The notes: a model not told the origin generated them from the letters alone. Positions 1 through 6,345 are shown, numbered from the stretch's first letter. The stretch: 6,847 nucleotides of DNA from DASWHD01 sp036393335 (GCA_036393335.1 DASWHD010000158.1:1-6847); one strand, 5' to 3'. Translations and numbers: made by a program.

Positions 1-437
1 TCTTCCTCACCAGCCACCCGGAAGGGATCCCCGCCACCTTCCTCCAGAACATGCGCCACAACCACGTGCTGCACGAGGTGAACATCTTCCTGACCCTGGT
101 CACCGAACACCGGCCCCGGATTCCGCGCAAGGAGCGGATCCGCATCTCACGCCTGGCCGACCACTTCCACCGCGTGGTGGCGAGCTACGGGTTCATGGAG
201 GAGCCGAGCGTCTTCCACGTCCTGGCGCGCTGCGCCGAGGAGGGTGTGCCGGTGGAGGTGGAGCGGGCGACCTTCTTCCTCGGTCGCGAGACGGTGTTCC
301 CCACCGAGCGGCCGGGGATGCCGCTGTGGCGGGAGTGGCTCTTCGCGTGGATCGCCCGCAATACCTCCACCGCGCGGCGCGAGTTCCACCTCCCGGCCGA
401 TCGGGTCGTGGAGCTGGGGACTCAGATCGAGCTGTGA
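1..437 (+). CDS. kup: Kup-family potassium uptake protein, C-terminal fragment (5' end outside window)
   Basis: This is the C-terminal cytoplasmic part of a KUP/HAK/KT potassium transporter, an inner-membrane protein that takes up K+, probably with protons. The frame is open from base 3 and ends at TGA 435-437, giving 144 visible residues; the transmembrane part lies to the left. Family signatures seen in order are FLTSHPEGIP, then HNHVLHE with NIFLT, then the RVVASYGFMEEP motif, then FFLGRET with RPGMPLWRE, and finally the terminal RVVELGTQIEL, which closes many bacterial Kup proteins. No frameshift or truncation is visible and the end is where Kup normally ends. A 95-base gap separates it from the promoter-like element of the next gene, so it is probably a separate transcription unit. 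The family call is confident; the exact paralogue and transport properties are not determinable here. Confidence 0.93.
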   Translation, partial: FLTSHPEGIPATFLQNMRHNHVLHEVNIFLTLVTEHRPRIPRKERIRISRLADHFHRVVASYGFMEEPSVFHVLARCAEEGVPVEVERATFFLGRETVFPTERPGMPLWREWLFAWIARNTSTARREFHLPADRVVELGTQIEL

Positions 438-532
438 AAACCGGCGGCTCGCACGCGCGGCCGTGGTCCGGTCTCGGGCCGAGGGCGGAGCGGTAGCGGG
501 GCGTTGCGCGCCGAAAACCGCTAGCCGGCAGT

Positions 533-560
533 TTGGCCGGGGCCATTGCGTGTCGATAGA
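533..560 (+). promoter_or_regulatory. Promoter-like element of PilZ cassette 1
   Basis: TTGGCC (533-538), 16 bases, then GATAGA (555-560), 33 bases before the ATG at 594. The hexamers alone are weak matches to sigma-70 boxes. The support is that the same TTG/16-base/GATA arrangement recurs at the same place before the two paralogous genes. It lies in a GC-rich gap after the Kup gene. The sigma factor is not identified. Confidence 0.5.
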
Positions 561-593
561 GGGATGAATCCACAGGAAACCGGGGGAATTCCG

Positions 594-989
594 ATGGCAC
601 CATCCAGCAAGAACATGAGCGTTACCGCGGACCCACGCCGGCAATACCGGGTCTCCTCCGGCCTCGACGGGGCTCTCGCCGCCGCCTTGGTTCTGGCCGA
701 CGGCACCGAGCATCTGGCAGAGCTGGTGAACGTCAGCGCCGGCGGCACCTGCCTGCGTTGGTCCCCGGGGAGAGCGGTGGTGCTCAACATCGGCCAACAG
801 GTGAAGCTACGCATACAGTCCTGCACGGCCGAGCGATCCATCACGGTGCGTGCCAGGGTGCGATGGCTGGGTGCCGACGATGAGGGCAACATCCGCTACG
901 GCCTGGAGTTCCAGGATCTGGCCGAAGTCTTCGATCAGCTCAGCCCGACCCTGTGGCGGCTGTTCAACGCCCGCAAGATTCGCCGGTGA
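594..989 (+). CDS. PilZ-domain c-di-GMP receptor protein, copy 1 (131 aa)
   Basis: This is a single-domain PilZ protein, a likely cytoplasmic receptor for cyclic di-GMP. The arginine motif RRQYR (residues 15-19) and the NVSAGG motif (46-51, the D/N-x-S-x-x-G signature) are both present, as is the strand motif RYGLEF (101-106) common in PilZ barrels. A predicted C-terminal helix with LWRLF (120-124) follows. The frame stays open upstream to a TTG at 546 and has an ATG at 564. ATG 594 is chosen because the two downstream paralogues begin at the same aligned residue (M-x-P-S) and because GGGGGAA (582-588) gives a Shine-Dalgarno at good distance. There is no enzymatic domain, signal peptide or membrane segment, so output must come through a partner protein. 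The partner is not identifiable; motility, secretion and exopolysaccharide functions are all possible for this family. Confidence 0.88.
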   Translation: MAPSSKNMSVTADPRRQYRVSSGLDGALAAALVLADGTEHLAELVNVSAGGTCLRWSPGRAVVLNIGQQVKLRIQSCTAERSITVRARVRWLGADDEGNIRYGLEFQDLAEVFDQLSPTLWRLFNARKIRR

Positions 990-1133
990 GCCGTGGGCCG
1001 CGTCGCTCGCCGGCGATCGTCACCGGCCCGGCGGGGTAGATCCGCGCACCGGCCACGCGACAGATGGACAAGCGGCAAGGAGATCCGAGGGATGCCGGCG
1101 GTCGCCTGAGCCGCGCACCGTGGGTGGCCGGTC

Positions 1134-1161
1134 TTGTCAGGAGTCTCTTTGTGTCGATATG
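1134..1161 (+). promoter_or_regulatory. Promoter-like element of PilZ cassette 2
   Basis: TTGTCA (1134-1139), 16 bases, then GATATG (1156-1161), 33 bases before the ATG at 1195. TTGTCA is the best -35 match of the three elements. The bases after it (GGAG) and before the -10-like box (TGTC) resemble those in cassettes 1 and 3, so this is a shared element and not a chance hit. Confidence 0.5.
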
Positions 1162-1194
1162 GGGAGCAGGCGACAGGGCACACCGGGAGATCAC

Positions 1195-1590
1195 ATGACG
1201 CCATCCAGCGGATCCGCCACCGTCACGGCCGAACGCCGCCGCCACCACCGCCTCTCCTCCAGGCTCGACACGGCGCTGAGCGTCGGTCTGGTGATGGCCA
1301 ACGGCACCGAGCACCTGGCGGAGGTGGTCGACCTCAGTGCCAGCGGCATCCGCCTGCGGTGGCCAGCGGAACGCATGGCGGTGGTGGACGTGGGTCAGGA
1401 GGTGGAGCTTCACGTCCAGCCATGCACGGTCAACGAGCCCCTAGCGGTGCACGCCGCCGTGCGCTGGCGGGACCCGGACGACTCCGGCAAGGTCCGGTAC
1501 GGCCTCGAGTTTCAAGAACGGGCCGATCTCCCGGGTGAGGTTGCTGCCACGCTGTGCCGCCTGTTCGGCCGTCGCCACGGCCCGCAGTGA
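1195..1590 (+). CDS. PilZ-domain c-di-GMP receptor protein, copy 2 (131 aa)
   Basis: This second PilZ-only protein has the same length as its neighbours. It keeps RRHHR (residues 15-19), DLSASG (46-51) and RYGLEF (101-106), so c-di-GMP binding is expected from family knowledge. The frame is open far upstream, to 850, but that extension overlaps the end of copy 1 and reads as out-of-frame translation. ATG 1195 matches the paralogue starts and has GGGAGA (1183-1188) before it. The tail after the barrel is the most divergent of the three: the second residue of the WRL motif is Cys (LCRLF), and the end is rich in Arg, His and Gly. That fits a change of partner surface with the ligand site preserved, though this is inference. 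It has its own promoter-like element about 145 bases after the copy 1 stop. Confidence 0.88.
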   Translation: MTPSSGSATVTAERRRHHRLSSRLDTALSVGLVMANGTEHLAEVVDLSASGIRLRWPAERMAVVDVGQEVELHVQPCTVNEPLAVHAAVRWRDPDDSGKVRYGLEFQERADLPGEVAATLCRLFGRRHGPQ

Positions 1591-1758
1591 GCAACGGCAC
1601 CTCCCCCGGATTCCGCGGCCACGGACCGTGAGGAGCGCTCGCCAACCGCCGTACGCCGGCCCTCTGGATGCGAGGCGCGACGGCACCGTCCGGCACCGCG
1701 ATTACGCGCACGAGGACGCGACGAGAAGGTTTGCAGCAGAGCATCTCACGCCCTGCCA

Positions 1759-1786
1759 TTGGTCGGAGACGTTCTGTTCCGATACA
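1759..1786 (+). promoter_or_regulatory. Promoter-like element of PilZ cassette 3
   Basis: TTGGTC (1759-1764), 16 bases, then GATACA (1781-1786), 32 bases before the ATG at 1819. Spacing within the element is identical to cassettes 1 and 2, and the GGAG just after the first hexamer matches cassette 2. Activity and sigma factor are unknown. Confidence 0.5.
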
Positions 1787-1818
1787 TAGAGGAATCGCCA
1801 GAGCGCGCGGGGAATGCA

Positions 1819-2214
1819 ATGCTGCCCTCCAACAAGAACCCTACTGTCACGGTGGAACGCCGCCGGCACTACCGCATCTCCTCCGGCCTCGACGCAGAGT
1901 TCACCATCGGCCTCGTGATGCCCAACGGTTTGGTGCACGCGGCCATGCCCGTCGACATCAGCGTGGGTGGCGTCTGCTTGTGGTGGCCGCGCGAAGAACT
2001 GGTGGGGCTCAACGTCGGCCAACGGGTGAAGCTCCGCATCCATCCAAGTACGGCCGACGCCCCCGTCACGATACAGGCCGCCGTGCGCTGGACGAGCACG
2101 GATGTGGACGGCAACACCCGCTATGGGCTGGAGTTCGAGAACCTGTACGAGATCTTCGAACACATCATGCCGATCTTGTGGAGGTTATGCCACGGCCGCA
2201 AGGTCGGGCAGTAA
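1819..2214 (+). CDS. PilZ-domain c-di-GMP receptor protein, copy 3 (131 aa)
   Basis: This is the third PilZ-only protein of the array. It carries RRHYR (residues 15-19), DISVGG (46-51) and RYGLEF (101-106), so all the usual c-di-GMP contact motifs are intact. A GTG at 1759 would give a longer form, but that codon lies inside the promoter-like element. ATG 1819 aligns with the starts of the other copies and has GGGGAA (1809-1814) before it. The C-terminal helix keeps LWRLC and a basic tail, close to copy 1. No secretion signal or membrane segment is seen, so the protein is probably cytoplasmic. It is followed after 13 bases by an 8-bp inverted repeat, consistent with the end of the PilZ array there. 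The role beyond c-di-GMP sensing cannot be told from sequence. Confidence 0.88.
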   Translation: MLPSNKNPTVTVERRRHYRISSGLDAEFTIGLVMPNGLVHAAMPVDISVGGVCLWWPREELVGLNVGQRVKLRIHPSTADAPVTIQAAVRWTSTDVDGNTRYGLEFENLYEIFEHIMPILWRLCHGRKVGQ

Positions 2215-2227
2215 GCTTTGGCACCCT

Positions 2228-2246
2228 GACTCCCGTACCGGGAGTC
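2228..2246 (+). terminator. Hairpin after PilZ copy 3, possible terminator
   Basis: GACTCCCG (2228-2235) and CGGGAGTC (2239-2246) form a perfect 8-bp stem with a 3-base loop, 13 bases after the copy 3 stop. No T-run follows, so it is not a canonical intrinsic terminator. It could still mark the transcript end or protect the 3' end from exonucleases. Confidence 0.45.
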
Positions 2247-2321
2247 GTCGGGAGAGACCGGAGGTGTACCGCGGGCCATTACCGACGCCTACGGCCTGGC
2301 GCAATGGCGGCTACGAACCGT

Positions 2322-2327
2322 TACACT
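2322..2327 (+). promoter_or_regulatory. -10-like box TACACT directly before the lipoprotein gene
   Basis: TACACT (2322-2327) matches TATAAT at four of six positions and ends 6 bases before ATG 2334. Transcription would then begin at or very near the start codon. No convincing -35 box is seen about 17 bases upstream and no Shine-Dalgarno lies between the box and the ATG. If the box works, the mRNA would be leaderless. Confidence 0.3.
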
Positions 2328-2333
2328 GCCGCG

Positions 2334-2807
2334 ATGATCCGCCGCTCCCGCGCCTTCGCGCTCCTGCTCTGCCTTGCAGGCTGCGCGACCCTTCGCCCAC
2401 AGATCGTGGTCCCCGAGGTCTCGCTGGTGAACATCGCGCCCCTTGGCGCGACCCTGTTCGAGCAGCGCGTGCGCGTCGATCTGCGGCTGCGCAACCCGAA
2501 CGACTTTGCCATCGACCTCGCGGGCCTCGATTTCCAGCTCGCGGTCAACGGTGCCCGGCTCGCCTCCGGTGTGACCGGTGAGGCGGTGGTCATCCCACGC
2601 CTCGGTGAGTCGCTGGTCTCGGTGGAGGTCACCACGACGCTGCTCGACTGGATGCGGCAGGTCGAGATCCTAGGCAAGGCCCAGGAGATCACCTACGACC
2701 TGACCGGCCACCTGCACCTCGCCCACCTTGGCCGCCTGCCATTCAGCCGCTCCGGCCAATTCTCCCCGGGCAAGCCACCGGCCATCCCACCTCGCCAGGG
2801 CACGTAA
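2334..2807 (+). CDS. LEA14/WHy-domain lipoprotein (157 aa)
   Basis: This is a small lipoprotein predicted to be exported and anchored in a membrane, most likely the outer membrane of a Gram-negative cell. The N-terminus has basic residues (RRSR), a short hydrophobic stretch (FALLLCL) and the lipobox LAGC with the modified cysteine at residue 17. The mature part resembles the LEA_2/WHy beta-sandwich: a VRVDLRLRNPNDFAI segment carrying the typical N-P-N turn, then a second strand with QLAVNG. Bacterial members are often annotated as LEA type 2 family proteins; the link to desiccation stress is by analogy to plant proteins and is not proven for bacteria. ATG 2334 is preferred over ATG 2304 because it puts the lipobox at the usual distance; neither has a clear ribosome-binding site. 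The gene is monocistronic by context and converges on the large regulator gene. Confidence 0.82.
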   Translation: MIRRSRAFALLLCLAGCATLRPQIVVPEVSLVNIAPLGATLFEQRVRVDLRLRNPNDFAIDLAGLDFQLAVNGARLASGVTGEAVVIPRLGESLVSVEVTTTLLDWMRQVEILGKAQEITYDLTGHLHLAHLGRLPFSRSGQFSPGKPPAIPPRQGT

Positions 2808-2902
2808 CACCACGCACCGCCTGTCGGACGCCCTGATATGAAGGGGGACGCCACGCGCGCCCCTCGCCACCCGGCGCAGGTCCGGATGGCTTCACCCCCG
2901 TG

Positions 2903-2926
2903 GATGGCGGGCTGACGCCCGCCATC
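2903..2926. terminator. Perfect 10-bp hairpin between convergent genes
   Basis: GATGGCGGGC (2903-2912), loop TGAC, GCCCGCCATC (2917-2926). It lies in the 148-base gap between the lipoprotein stop (2807) and the regulator stop (2956), so it could end transcription from both sides. Neither strand has a T-run after the stem. GGCGGGC-type hairpins of this form also occur as dispersed intergenic repeats in some proteobacteria, so it may be one copy of such a family. Confidence 0.5.
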
Positions 2927-2955
2927 AGACCCGGGAGCGTCCCGCGACCTACGGT

Positions 2956-5900
2956 CTACGCGCGGAGCCGTTGATAAAGCTGCTCGGTCTCGGCTGACGG
3001 CTCTACCCCCAGCACACTCCCGAGCGCCTGCCGGCAACGCCGGTACACGCGCGCCGCATCGCCGTGGCGACCGAGACGCTGATAACAGCACATCATTTGG
3101 TAGTAGAGCCGCTCGGCAAGATCGTCCACTTCGAGTCCTTCCTGGTAGGCAACGATGGCCCGCTCCCATCCCTCATCCCTCTCCCAATGGCGCCCCACCG
3201 CCGCTATTGCTTGCAAAAAACGAGTACGCAGGCGCTCCCGGGTGGGGAGCACCCACGGTGCCTGTTCACCCACCAGGAACGAACCCTCGTAGAGCGCCAG
3301 TCCTCGCTCGATGCGCTGGACGGCCGGCCCCCCCTGTTCTCCCTCCTGTCCGAGTTGCTCCGCACCCGCCAGCAGCGTCTCGCAAGCCCACACGTCCACC
3401 CAACACACGTACGGGTTGAGTGACAGGCGCCCCTCCCGCAACTCCAGAGCGCCGTCATGCCCCAGCAGTTTGCGCAATCGATGCAGCGTGGTGGCCAAGG
3501 CACGATGTGCCGCATCGCCCTCGGCATCTGGCCAGAGGGCATCGACGAGCTGAGTCTCGCTCACGTCTCGGCCGCCGAAGGCAATCAGTGCCCTGAGTAG
3601 CTCCAAGGGCCGGCGTTGCGTCTTACCAGGAAAGCGCAGCGGCTCGCCGCCGCACTCCACGGCGAAGCGACCGAGGGCGTATACCCGTATTGGCCACGGC
3701 CACGCCTCGACGGCCACGGGTGGCTCTGATGGTATTAGCCGGCACCGACGTACCAGCCCCTGTGCTTGGGCCACCTCGATCCCCGCCTCCAGGGCACGCA
3801 CACAGAGGTCGGCCATTGCCATTGGGCAAAAGCCGATAAATACCGTGTACCCGTTCTTTCCCCCCAGCTTCAGGCCCCTGCGCAGGTGTTCTTCTCCCAC
3901 GGCATCGCGCCCGGCTCCGAATGCCACCTGCGCCTCGGCAAGGTCGACCATGTACGACAAAAGGGGACTGCCGTAGCGCTCACCCATCTGGCGCACTCGA
4001 CGAAGACCCGCCGCAGCCTCTCTACCCTCGCCCACCGCCAGCAACGCCTGGGCCAGCACATAACGGTTAAGAGCATCCAGGAACGGAGAACCGACCTCCG
4101 TGCCGAGCCGTACTGCTCGCTCGCCACTGCGAATGGCCGCCAATAAATCCTTCCGCAGGGTCGCCTCCCAAACAACGTTCCGGCAGTAGAAGGCCTGTTC
4201 CAAGCGCCGTCCGCCCGCATTCACCAGAGCACCCATCCGTCGCAACGACTCCGCAACGCCCGCGACATCACCCGCTCCGAGAGCCTCCACGACCGCCACG
4301 TCCAGCAGGGCAAAGTCCCACAGGTGGACACCACTGTTGTGGGCAATCTCCAGGCCGTCTGCAATGGCGTGCTGGGAGATCTCCCGCTCTCCGCCGTACC
4401 AACGGACGTGGCACTCGATGATGTTCCAGAGGATGCGCACCAAGGGTGGGGCATGAGCAACGCCGGCCGAATCCCGTAGGCCATCCACGACCCGCTTGGC
4501 CTCGGCCCAAGCCCCCTGCCAGAGATGAAGGATCGCCAGATAGAACCCGGTCTGTGTTCGCAGCGTAAGGTCGTGGTCGGTCTGGAGCACCCGGTACGCC
4601 CGTGCGACCCACTGCGCGATCTCCGGGTGATCCGGCCGCCGGAGCCACAGCGCGCCGAGCATCGCGGAGATGACCCGCGTCTCGGTTTCCGACGTGAGAG
4701 AATCTAGACCGACCGAAGCCAGCGCGGCCATTCGCTCGATCCACGGATCGAGCTGGCTCAGGTCGTGGCCGGCGTGAATGATCGCCTGCACTACCCCGAC
4801 CCAGGCGAGCAGACAACCCCCTCGATCTTCCTCGGCTGCGAGGCCGTCGAAGGCAGCCTCGAAGAGGCCCTGGGCCTCTGGTGGATTGCGCGGCAACCGG
4901 CAGACGCCCAGCCAATAGCACAGCCGCGGCACCGCCTCCACAAGCCCCTCGGGCAGATCGTCGATCCACCGGGCGAGGGTCTCCTCGCGGCCTTGCGCCA
5001 TGAGGCTTGGTGCCTCGGCACAGATCAAGAGGGCAAGCTCGCCCCACGCCCCGGCCGATTGGTAGAGGGCGACCGCCGCCTCCTCCTGCCCCGCTTCTTC
5101 CAGCAGACTGGCGGCTCTGTGCCGCAGGCGAGCACGGACCTCGACGTTCTGCCCCTCCTCCCCTCGACGCAGCAGGAACTCCCGAAACAGGGGATGAAAC
5201 CGGTATAAGGGTTCCTGGGAGACATGCCGGTCGGTGAAGTAGTGGCTGTCGGCGAGCTCCGCCAGGAGCTTACCCGCGTCGGCCCGCCCAGTGAGCGCCG
5301 TCGCCAGCGAAGCGGTCATCCCGGGCAACAACGCCACGCGGAGGAGAAAATCCTGCTTGGCCTCCGGCAGCCGGTCGAAAAGCTCCCCTGCGAAGTAATC
5401 GAAGACCACTTGTGGCGTCTGGTTCGCCCACTCCTCCGGCTCTCCTCCGCGTGCCTCACTCGCTGCCTCACCCCTAGCCTCCTCCAGGAGCAGCACCACA
5501 CCGGCCGGCCAGCCACCCGTCCGTGCGTGCAGCGCGGCGACTTCCTCTCGCGACACACCCTGGGTGCGATGCAACCGCATCAGACGCCCGGTCTCCACCT
5601 CGGTGAGCCGCAATTGGTCCCAGCCGATTTGCGCCAGCCGCTGGCTCGCGCGCAGGCCGGCCCACCCTTTCGGGGGAGGATCGCGGCTGAGGAGCATCAG
5701 GGTGCCGCCCTCCGGCACTGCAGCCACCCCTGCCTCGATTACCTCGTAGAATCGCGAGTCGTTGCGTGCCTCCTGCACGTTGTCGAGCACCACCGCGAAT
5801 GGCGGCGTCAGCCGAGCATACATCTCCTCGAAATAGCGCCGGGCAAACGTGCTCAATCCCAGGAAGTATTCGGGCGTGCATATCGGCAGCGGCCTCTTTC

Positions 5901-6210
5901 GTCGCCGGCTCAGTCTCTTCGTGCCGAGACTCAAGTAATAAAAGAAGGTCGCAACGTCCTCGTCTCCCTCGTCGACGTGGTACCAAAGAGTGGTGACCCC
6001 ACGCGCCGCTAGGTAGCTCGTGACCAGGGTCGTCTTACCCGCTCCAAGCGGACCACTCAACCAGATCACCGGCCGCCGCCGCGCCCGGTCCAATACCGTA
6101 AAGAGCCGCCGCCGCTCCACCACGTGGCCGACGCGCGGGCGAGTGATCTTGGCCAATGATGCTGGGTCTCTGGACAACGCCCCGCTCCTGGCTTCTCTGC
6201 CTGAAGCCAC
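2956..6210 (-). CDS. STAND/MalT-like ATPase regulator with winged-helix and BTAD domain (SARP-type), 1084 aa
   Basis: This is a large signal-dependent transcription regulator. The N-terminal P-loop NTPase has Walker A GPLGAGKTT (residues 53-61), a Walker B-like FAVVLDN (138-144), and LLSRD (about 173-177) as a probable sensor strand. The RFHPLFREFL motif (337-346) is typical of MalT/LuxR-type STAND proteins. Residues from about 360 to 830 are helical and TPR-like, the usual inducer-sensing superhelix. An OmpR/SARP-type winged helix follows (about 841-940, with the FPGKTQRRPLELL and LVDALWP segments), then a BTAD helical domain (about 940-1084) ending in LGVEPSAETEQLYQRL. Unlike MalT it has no C-terminal LuxR helix-turn-helix. 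GTG 6210 is the first possible start after an in-frame stop at 6244-6246 but has no good Shine-Dalgarno. TTG 6177 has AGGAG seven bases before it and would remove 11 residues. Targets and ligand are unknown. Confidence 0.9.
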   Translation of the reverse strand: MASGREARSGALSRDPASLAKITRPRVGHVVERRRLFTVLDRARRRPVIWLSGPLGAGKTTLVTSYLAARGVTTLWYHVDEGDEDVATFFYYLSLGTKRLSRRRKRPLPICTPEYFLGLSTFARRYFEEMYARLTPPFAVVLDNVQEARNDSRFYEVIEAGVAAVPEGGTLMLLSRDPPPKGWAGLRASQRLAQIGWDQLRLTEVETGRLMRLHRTQGVSREEVAALHARTGGWPAGVVLLLEEARGEAASEARGGEPEEWANQTPQVVFDYFAGELFDRLPEAKQDFLLRVALLPGMTASLATALTGRADAGKLLAELADSHYFTDRHVSQEPLYRFHPLFREFLLRRGEEGQNVEVRARLRHRAASLLEEAGQEEAAVALYQSAGAWGELALLICAEAPSLMAQGREETLARWIDDLPEGLVEAVPRLCYWLGVCRLPRNPPEAQGLFEAAFDGLAAEEDRGGCLLAWVGVVQAIIHAGHDLSQLDPWIERMAALASVGLDSLTSETETRVISAMLGALWLRRPDHPEIAQWVARAYRVLQTDHDLTLRTQTGFYLAILHLWQGAWAEAKRVVDGLRDSAGVAHAPPLVRILWNIIECHVRWYGGEREISQHAIADGLEIAHNSGVHLWDFALLDVAVVEALGAGDVAGVAESLRRMGALVNAGGRRLEQAFYCRNVVWEATLRKDLLAAIRSGERAVRLGTEVGSPFLDALNRYVLAQALLAVGEGREAAAGLRRVRQMGERYGSPLLSYMVDLAEAQVAFGAGRDAVGEEHLRRGLKLGGKNGYTVFIGFCPMAMADLCVRALEAGIEVAQAQGLVRRCRLIPSEPPVAVEAWPWPIRVYALGRFAVECGGEPLRFPGKTQRRPLELLRALIAFGGRDVSETQLVDALWPDAEGDAAHRALATTLHRLRKLLGHDGALELREGRLSLNPYVCWVDVWACETLLAGAEQLGQEGEQGGPAVQRIERGLALYEGSFLVGEQAPWVLPTRERLRTRFLQAIAAVGRHWERDEGWERAIVAYQEGLEVDDLAERLYYQMMCCYQRLGRHGDAARVYRRCRQALGSVLGVEPSAETEQLYQRLRA

Positions 6211-6252
6211 CCCGGCGGAATGATTCCGTCGTCGTGGCCCGCCTTACGCATC

Positions 6253-6281
6253 AATAAAGTGAAAACGCCCGGCGTCCTCAA
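6253..6281 (-). promoter_or_regulatory. Candidate sigma-70-type promoter of the STAND-BTAD regulator
   Basis: On the minus strand, TTGAGG (6281-6276) is followed by 17 bases and TTTATT (6258-6253). Each hexamer matches the sigma-70 consensus at four of six positions. It lies in the AT-richer stretch. Initiation near 6246 would give a leader of about 36 bases to GTG 6210, or about 70 to TTG 6177. No second example is available for comparison, so this is moderate evidence at best. Confidence 0.4.
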
Positions 6282-6304
6282 AAGAATACAAAGGCATCGC
6301 CGAA

Positions 6305-6345
6305 GAAAAAACTCCTAACGCCGGTCATCAAAGTGGAGCTTTTTC
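6305..6345 (-). terminator. AT-rich hairpin, possible terminator or attenuator in the minus-strand direction
   Basis: GAAAAAACTCC (6305-6315) pairs with GGAGCTTTTTC (6335-6345) around a 19-base loop. In minus-strand RNA the one imperfect position is a G-U wobble, whereas in plus-strand RNA it is an A-C mismatch, so the stem favours minus-strand transcripts. The 3' arm in that direction is GGAG followed by six U. The T-run is part of the stem, which is unlike a textbook terminator. It lies upstream of the 6253-6281 promoter candidate and could insulate the regulator from upstream transcription. Confidence 0.4.

Larger units (their letters stand above)
533..2214 (+). repeat. Tandem array of three homologous PilZ cassettes (promoter-like element, leader, gene)
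   Basis: Three consecutive units share the same order and nearly the same internal spacing. Each has a TTG-type hexamer, a 16-base spacer, a GATA-type hexamer, 32-33 bases of leader ending in a purine-rich Shine-Dalgarno, then an ATG opening a 396-base gene. Hexamer pairs start at 533, 1134 and 1759; genes start at 594, 1195 and 1819. The proteins align with no gaps over 131 residues; by hand count copies 1 and 3 are identical at about half the positions (64 of 131). The inter-unit spacers outside the promoter/leader have diverged. The best explanation is ancient tandem duplication of the whole unit, including its regulatory DNA, followed by divergence. Confidence 0.8.

Noticed and set aside
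531..554. Possible sigma-54 (-24/-12) promoter before PilZ copy 1
   Set aside because: TTGGCC and TTGC are present but the GG-to-GC spacing is 11 bases rather than 10, and copies 2 and 3 do not preserve it.
438..593. c-di-GMP riboswitch upstream of the PilZ genes
   Set aside because: The leaders are only about 30-40 bases, too short for a GEMM-type aptamer, and no such conserved core is seen.
147..797. 216-codon open frame on the minus strand across the kup end and PilZ copy 1
   Set aside because: It is antisense to two recognisable genes, spans their intergenic gap and has low-complexity Pro/Arg/Ala/His-rich translation typical of GC-rich antisense frames.
1007..1016. TCGCCGGCGA palindrome after PilZ copy 1 as a terminator
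   Set aside because: It is a loopless 10-base dyad in very GC-rich DNA with no T-run; chance is a sufficient explanation.
850..1194. Long in-frame N-terminal extension of PilZ copy 2
   Set aside because: It overlaps copy 1 in another frame and has no recognisable domain; the paralogue alignment fixes the start at 1195.
964..1413. 149-codon minus-strand frame opposite PilZ copy 2
   Set aside because: Antisense to a well-supported gene and without any recognisable motif. A similar frame lies opposite copy 3 (1702-2163), explained by homology of the sense strand.
1668..2333. Extension of the lipoprotein frame upstream, giving 379 residues
   Set aside because: It runs through PilZ copy 3 out of frame; the signal peptide and lipobox show the real start is near 2334.
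5224..6012. 262-codon plus-strand frame inside the regulator gene
   Set aside because: It is antisense to the conserved P-loop domain and its translation has no coherent domain.
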